NCBI RefSeq assembly: GCF_036026595.1
Contig: NZ_JARZFX010000001.1
Location: forward strand, 496,001-560,000
Direction of reading: 5' to 3'
Origin: Virgibacillus_P tibetensis
GTDB taxonomy: Bacteria; Bacillota; Bacilli; Bacillales; Amphibacillaceae
DNA: 64,000 bases
How positions within the stretch are numbered: position 1 is the first letter of the stretch; the number at the start of each line of letters is the position of its first letter. Shown here in pieces: positions 61,193-64,000 of the stretch. A program made the translations under genes and the position numbers. Under the pieces are notes generated by a model, which worked only from the letters and a program-made list of their open reading frames with translations, was not told where the DNA came from and did not search any database.

Positions 61193-62377
61193 ATGGATTT
61201 AGCGAAAAGAGTAAAAACACTAACACCTTCGTCAACTTTGGCGATCACAGCAAAAGCGAAAGAACTTAAGCAACAAGGACATGATGTTATTGGTTTAGGT
61301 GTAGGTGAACCCGACTTTAATACACCCGACTACATTATTCAAGCCGCCAGTAAAGCAATGAGCAAAGGGATGACTAAGTATACACCTGCTGGCGGAATCG
61401 TCGAGTTGAAACAGGCGATTGCAACCAAACTGCTGGAGGATAATGAACTTCAATATACTAATGAACAATTAATCATTACAACTGGTGCTAAACATGCTTT
61501 ATATACGTTGTTTCAAGTCCTTATAAATGAGGGAGACGAAGTAATTGTTCCAGCACCCTATTGGGTCAGCTACCCGGAACAAATTAAATTGGCAGGTGGG
61601 GAACCTGTTATTGTGAATGCTCAGGAGAAGAATGAATTTAAAATAACGCCGAGTGAACTGGAAAAAGCAATTACTGCCAAGACGAAAGCTGTCATTATTA
61701 ATTCTCCAAGTAATCCAACTGGAATGATGTACAGTAAAGAGGATTTAATGAAGCTTGGAGAAACCTGCTTGAAACATGATGTGCTGATTATCTCCGACGA
61801 AATTTATGAGAAACTAATTTATTCATCTGATAACCATATCTCTATTGCACAGCTATCTTCCGAACTAAAAGAACAAACAATAGTAATAAATGGTGTATCA
61901 AAGTCTCATGCTATGACAGGGTGGAGAATCGGGTATGCTGCAGGGTCAAAAGAGATAATAAGTGCTATGACTAATCTTGCTTCTCATTCAACGTCCAATC
62001 CTACTTCAATAGCACAATATGCAGCATTGGCTGCGTATGAAGGCCCACAAGAACCTTTGGAAGAAATGAAGCGTGTATTTGCGGAAAGACTGGATCTATT
62101 GCATGGCTTAATTGATGATATACCTGGAGTTACATGTATTAAACCTAAGGGAGCTTTTTATCTATTCCCAAATGTAAAAGAAGCAGCGGATAAGAATGGT
62201 TATTCCAAAGTGGATGATTGGGTGGCAGCTTTATTGGACAAAGAAAAGGTAGCACTTGTTCCCGGTTCTGCTTTTGGTTCGCCTGATAATGTCCGTTTAT
62301 CCTATGCAACCTCAGCCGATGTATTAGAAGAGGCTGCTAAACGAATTAAACGTTTTATAATGACTCATCAATCTTAG
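61193..62377 (+). CDS. aspB: Aspartate aminotransferase
   Basis: AspB is a PLP-dependent class I aminotransferase exchanging aspartate and 2-oxoglutarate. The 394-residue protein has GVGEPDFNTP, NSPSNPTGM and the lysine motif NGVSKSHAMTGWRIGY. AAAGGTGAT precedes the ATG. It is followed 19 bp later by asnS. Confidence 0.94.
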   Translation: MDLAKRVKTLTPSSTLAITAKAKELKQQGHDVIGLGVGEPDFNTPDYIIQAASKAMSKGMTKYTPAGGIVELKQAIATKLLEDNELQYTNEQLIITTGAKHALYTLFQVLINEGDEVIVPAPYWVSYPEQIKLAGGEPVIVNAQEKNEFKITPSELEKAITAKTKAVIINSPSNPTGMMYSKEDLMKLGETCLKHDVLIISDEIYEKLIYSSDNHISIAQLSSELKEQTIVINGVSKSHAMTGWRIGYAAGSKEIISAMTNLASHSTSNPTSIAQYAALAAYEGPQEPLEEMKRVFAERLDLLHGLIDDIPGVTCIKPKGAFYLFPNVKEAADKNGYSKVDDWVAALLDKEKVALVPGSAFGSPDNVRLSYATSADVLEEAAKRIKRFIMTHQS

Positions 62378-62396
62378 TTTTTTGGAGGTAATATTT

Positions 62397-63689
62397 TTGA
62401 AAACAACTATTTCACAAGCACCACAACATAGCGAACAAACAGTTACAATCGGTGCATGGTTAGCAAATAAACGATCAAGTGGTAAAATTGCATTCTTACA
62501 ATTGCGGGATGGAACAGGTTTCATGCAAGGTGTGGTCGCAAAAAGTGATGTAAGCGAAGAAACATTTCAACTGGCAAAAAACATGACACAAGAATCATCT
62601 ATGTACATAACAGGAAAAATCGTGGAAGATACACGATCTTCATTTGGTTATGAATTGCAAGTAAGTAATATTGAATTAATCCATGAATCAGTAAACTATC
62701 CAATCACACCGAAGGAACACGGAACTGAATTCCTAATGGATCACCGCCATCTTTGGCTGCGTTCTAAGAGACAGCATGCTGTTATGAAGATACGTAATGA
62801 AATTATCCGTGCTACCTATCAGTTTTTCAATGATGGCGGGTATGTGAAGATTGATCCTCCAATATTAACAGGCGCTTCTGCAGAAGGTACAACAGAATTA
62901 TTTCATACGAAATACTTTGATGAAGAGGCGTACTTGTCGCAAAGTGGACAATTATATATGGAAGCAGCAGCCATGGCATTTGGAAAGGTATTTTCATTCG
63001 GACCAACATTTCGTGCAGAAAAGTCTAAAACAAGAAGACATTTAATAGAATTTTGGATGATAGAACCGGAAATGGCTTTTGTTGATCATGATGAGAGCTT
63101 GCAAATTCAAGAGCAATATGTAAGTTTTATTGCACAGTCAGTATTAACTAATTGCAAATTGGAGCTGGAAGTTTTAGAACGTGATACAAGTAAATTAGAA
63201 AAAATTAAAGCACCGTTCCCCAGAATATCATACGATGATGCAATCGAACTGTTAAAAGAAAAAGGCTTTAGTGATATTAAGTGGGGAGAAGATTTCGGCT
63301 CACCACATGAAACAGCGATCGCTGAACACTTTGATATGCCTATTTTCATTACCAATTATCCGGCTGAAATCAAAGCATTCTATATGAAACCCCATCCAAC
63401 CCGATCTGATGTTGTTTTGTGTGCTGACCTTATTGCACCAGAAGGCTATGGGGAGATCATAGGAGGTTCTCAGCGTATTGATGACCTGCAACTAATGCAA
63501 GAGCGTTATGAGCAACATGGGCTAACAGGACAAGCTTACAAATGGTATTTAGAGCTCAGTCAATACGGCAGCGTGCCTCATTCTGGTTTTGGATTGGGTC
63601 TAGAGAGAACCGTTGCCTGGTTATCTGGTGTCGACCACGTTAGAGAAACTATTCCTTTCCCAAGATTGTTAAATCGTCTATATCCATAA
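62397..63689 (+). CDS. asnS: Asparaginyl-tRNA synthetase
   Basis: The class IIb synthetase charges tRNA-Asn. The 430-residue protein has an N-terminal OB-fold (about 14-105) and catalytic motifs FRAEKSKTRRHL(IE)F and GFGLGLERTV. The TTG at 62397 is 8 nt from TGGAGG and gives the same length as B. subtilis AsnS; a TTG at 62382 overlaps that site. No T-box leader was found. Confidence 0.95.
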   Translation: MKTTISQAPQHSEQTVTIGAWLANKRSSGKIAFLQLRDGTGFMQGVVAKSDVSEETFQLAKNMTQESSMYITGKIVEDTRSSFGYELQVSNIELIHESVNYPITPKEHGTEFLMDHRHLWLRSKRQHAVMKIRNEIIRATYQFFNDGGYVKIDPPILTGASAEGTTELFHTKYFDEEAYLSQSGQLYMEAAAMAFGKVFSFGPTFRAEKSKTRRHLIEFWMIEPEMAFVDHDESLQIQEQYVSFIAQSVLTNCKLELEVLERDTSKLEKIKAPFPRISYDDAIELLKEKGFSDIKWGEDFGSPHETAIAEHFDMPIFITNYPAEIKAFYMKPHPTRSDVVLCADLIAPEGYGEIIGGSQRIDDLQLMQERYEQHGLTGQAYKWYLELSQYGSVPHSGFGLGLERTVAWLSGVDHVRETIPFPRLLNRLYP

Positions 63690-63711
63690 GTTATTCTTAG
63701 TCTTTCTAATT

Positions 63712-63748
63712 TAAAATCCCTTGCCCTTTAAGAGCAAGGGATTTTATA
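63712..63748 (+). terminator. Terminator after asnS
   Basis: A perfect 13-bp stem (63712-63724 with 63734-63746) has a T4 in its 3' arm. Confidence 0.83.
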
Positions 63749-63767
63749 ATCTTGTCTATTATTTTCA

Positions 63768-63776
63768 TGCTATACT
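63768..63776 (+). promoter_or_regulatory. Extended -10 promoter of dnaD
   Basis: TGCTATACT is an extended -10 element 20 bp before the dnaD start; there is no good -35. Confidence 0.4.
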
Positions 63777-63796
63777 AAGAATGATGAGGTGATATT

Positions 63797-64000
63797 TTGA
63801 CAAAATCTGTTCCAATACAACAAATAGTATTAAACCAATTACCTGTTCCGATTCGGCTACTTACTTCGTATAAGTCATTAGGGTTAAATGAGAAAGAAGT
63901 GATGCTTCTCTTGCAGATTCACCGATTTTTACATGAGAAAAATGATTTTCCGACTCCTTTTGAATTAGCTGAACATTTGACATTTGATGAAAAGGAATGT
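63797..64000 (+). CDS. dnaD: DnaD, replication initiation protein (5' part)
   Basis: Only the first 68 codons are present. The sequence has the DnaD N-terminal features LLTSYKSLGLNEKEVMLLLQI and FPTPFELAEHL. DnaD acts in loading the replicative helicase with DnaB and DnaI. The TTG at 63797 follows GAGGTGAT at 63786-63793. Position after asnS matches B. subtilis. Confidence 0.88.
   Translation, partial: MTKSVPIQQIVLNQLPVPIRLLTSYKSLGLNEKEVMLLLQIHRFLHEKNDFPTPFELAEHLTFDEKEC

Noticed and set aside
62378..62396. T-box leader before asnS
   Set aside because: Only 19 bp separate aspB from asnS, and no T-box sequence or specifier structure fits.

Overview
The window is a stretch of core chromosome from a low-GC, spore-forming Firmicute of the family Bacillaceae. 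The sporulation and germination genes (sleB, ypeB, spoIVA, a spoVIF-family gene), the bacillithiol genes (ypdA, bshA), the menaquinol:cytochrome c reductase and the gene order all match the Bacillus subtilis resABCDE-to-dnaD region. Divergence and repeat content point to an Oceanobacillus/Virgibacillus-like genus; this is inference, since no 16S gene is present.

Layout. 1-5849: end of resC, the resDE two-component system, a cobalamin riboswitch controlling a lipoprotein plus ECF S-component, then sigX-rsiX. 5982-12581: fer (minus strand), then ypbB-recS-ypbD-short ypbE-like gene, a phosphoesterase, mecB and a short-form ddl. 12725-20239: gudB, ypdA, ansA (minus strand), prsW, sleB-ypeB and the PilZ gene motI. 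20240-21224: a gene-free kilobase holding a 549-bp element with 22-bp perfect inverted ends. 21225-31485: cmk, plsC, ypfD, the yphA/YIEGIA/capping-subunit cluster, der-gpsA, a spoVIF-family gene, a DUF2768 gene, yphF and spoIVA. 31935-42641: hup, mtrB, hepS-menG-hepT, ndk, cheR, then aroC-aroB-hisC-tyrA-aroA. 42814-50117: ypiA, ypiB, ypiF, qcrABC, ypjA, a very short ypjB-like gene, a YugP-type protease and a YitT-family gene (minus strand). 50326-57350: mazG-like ypjD, dapB, mgsA, bshA, cca, birA, panBCD. 57451-64000: dinG, a frameshifted ypmA, ypmB, aspB, asnS and the start of dnaD.

The genes serve respiration (ResDE, MenG, HepST, QcrABC), envelope stress (SigX/RsiX, PrsW), sporulation and germination, aromatic amino acid synthesis, cofactor synthesis (pantothenate, biotin ligation, bacillithiol) and DNA maintenance. 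I found no CRISPR array, tRNA, rRNA, transposase, prophage or defence island.

The points most worth a second look are: the B12-riboswitch uptake module inserted between resE and sigX; a mazG-like gene with no ATG/GTG/TTG start that seems to use ATT; a spoVIF-family gene whose Shine-Dalgarno lies in a hairpin present only in read-through RNA; a ypmA homologue broken by one base; a terminator facing the wrong way after dinG that implies an antisense RNA; mtrB kept without adjacent folE or trp genes; and two structured repeat elements sharing a 40-nt core. Nothing here is clearly a wholly new system. Start sites were chosen from ribosome-binding sites and often differ from the longest open frame. 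Homology statements come from memory, not from a search.
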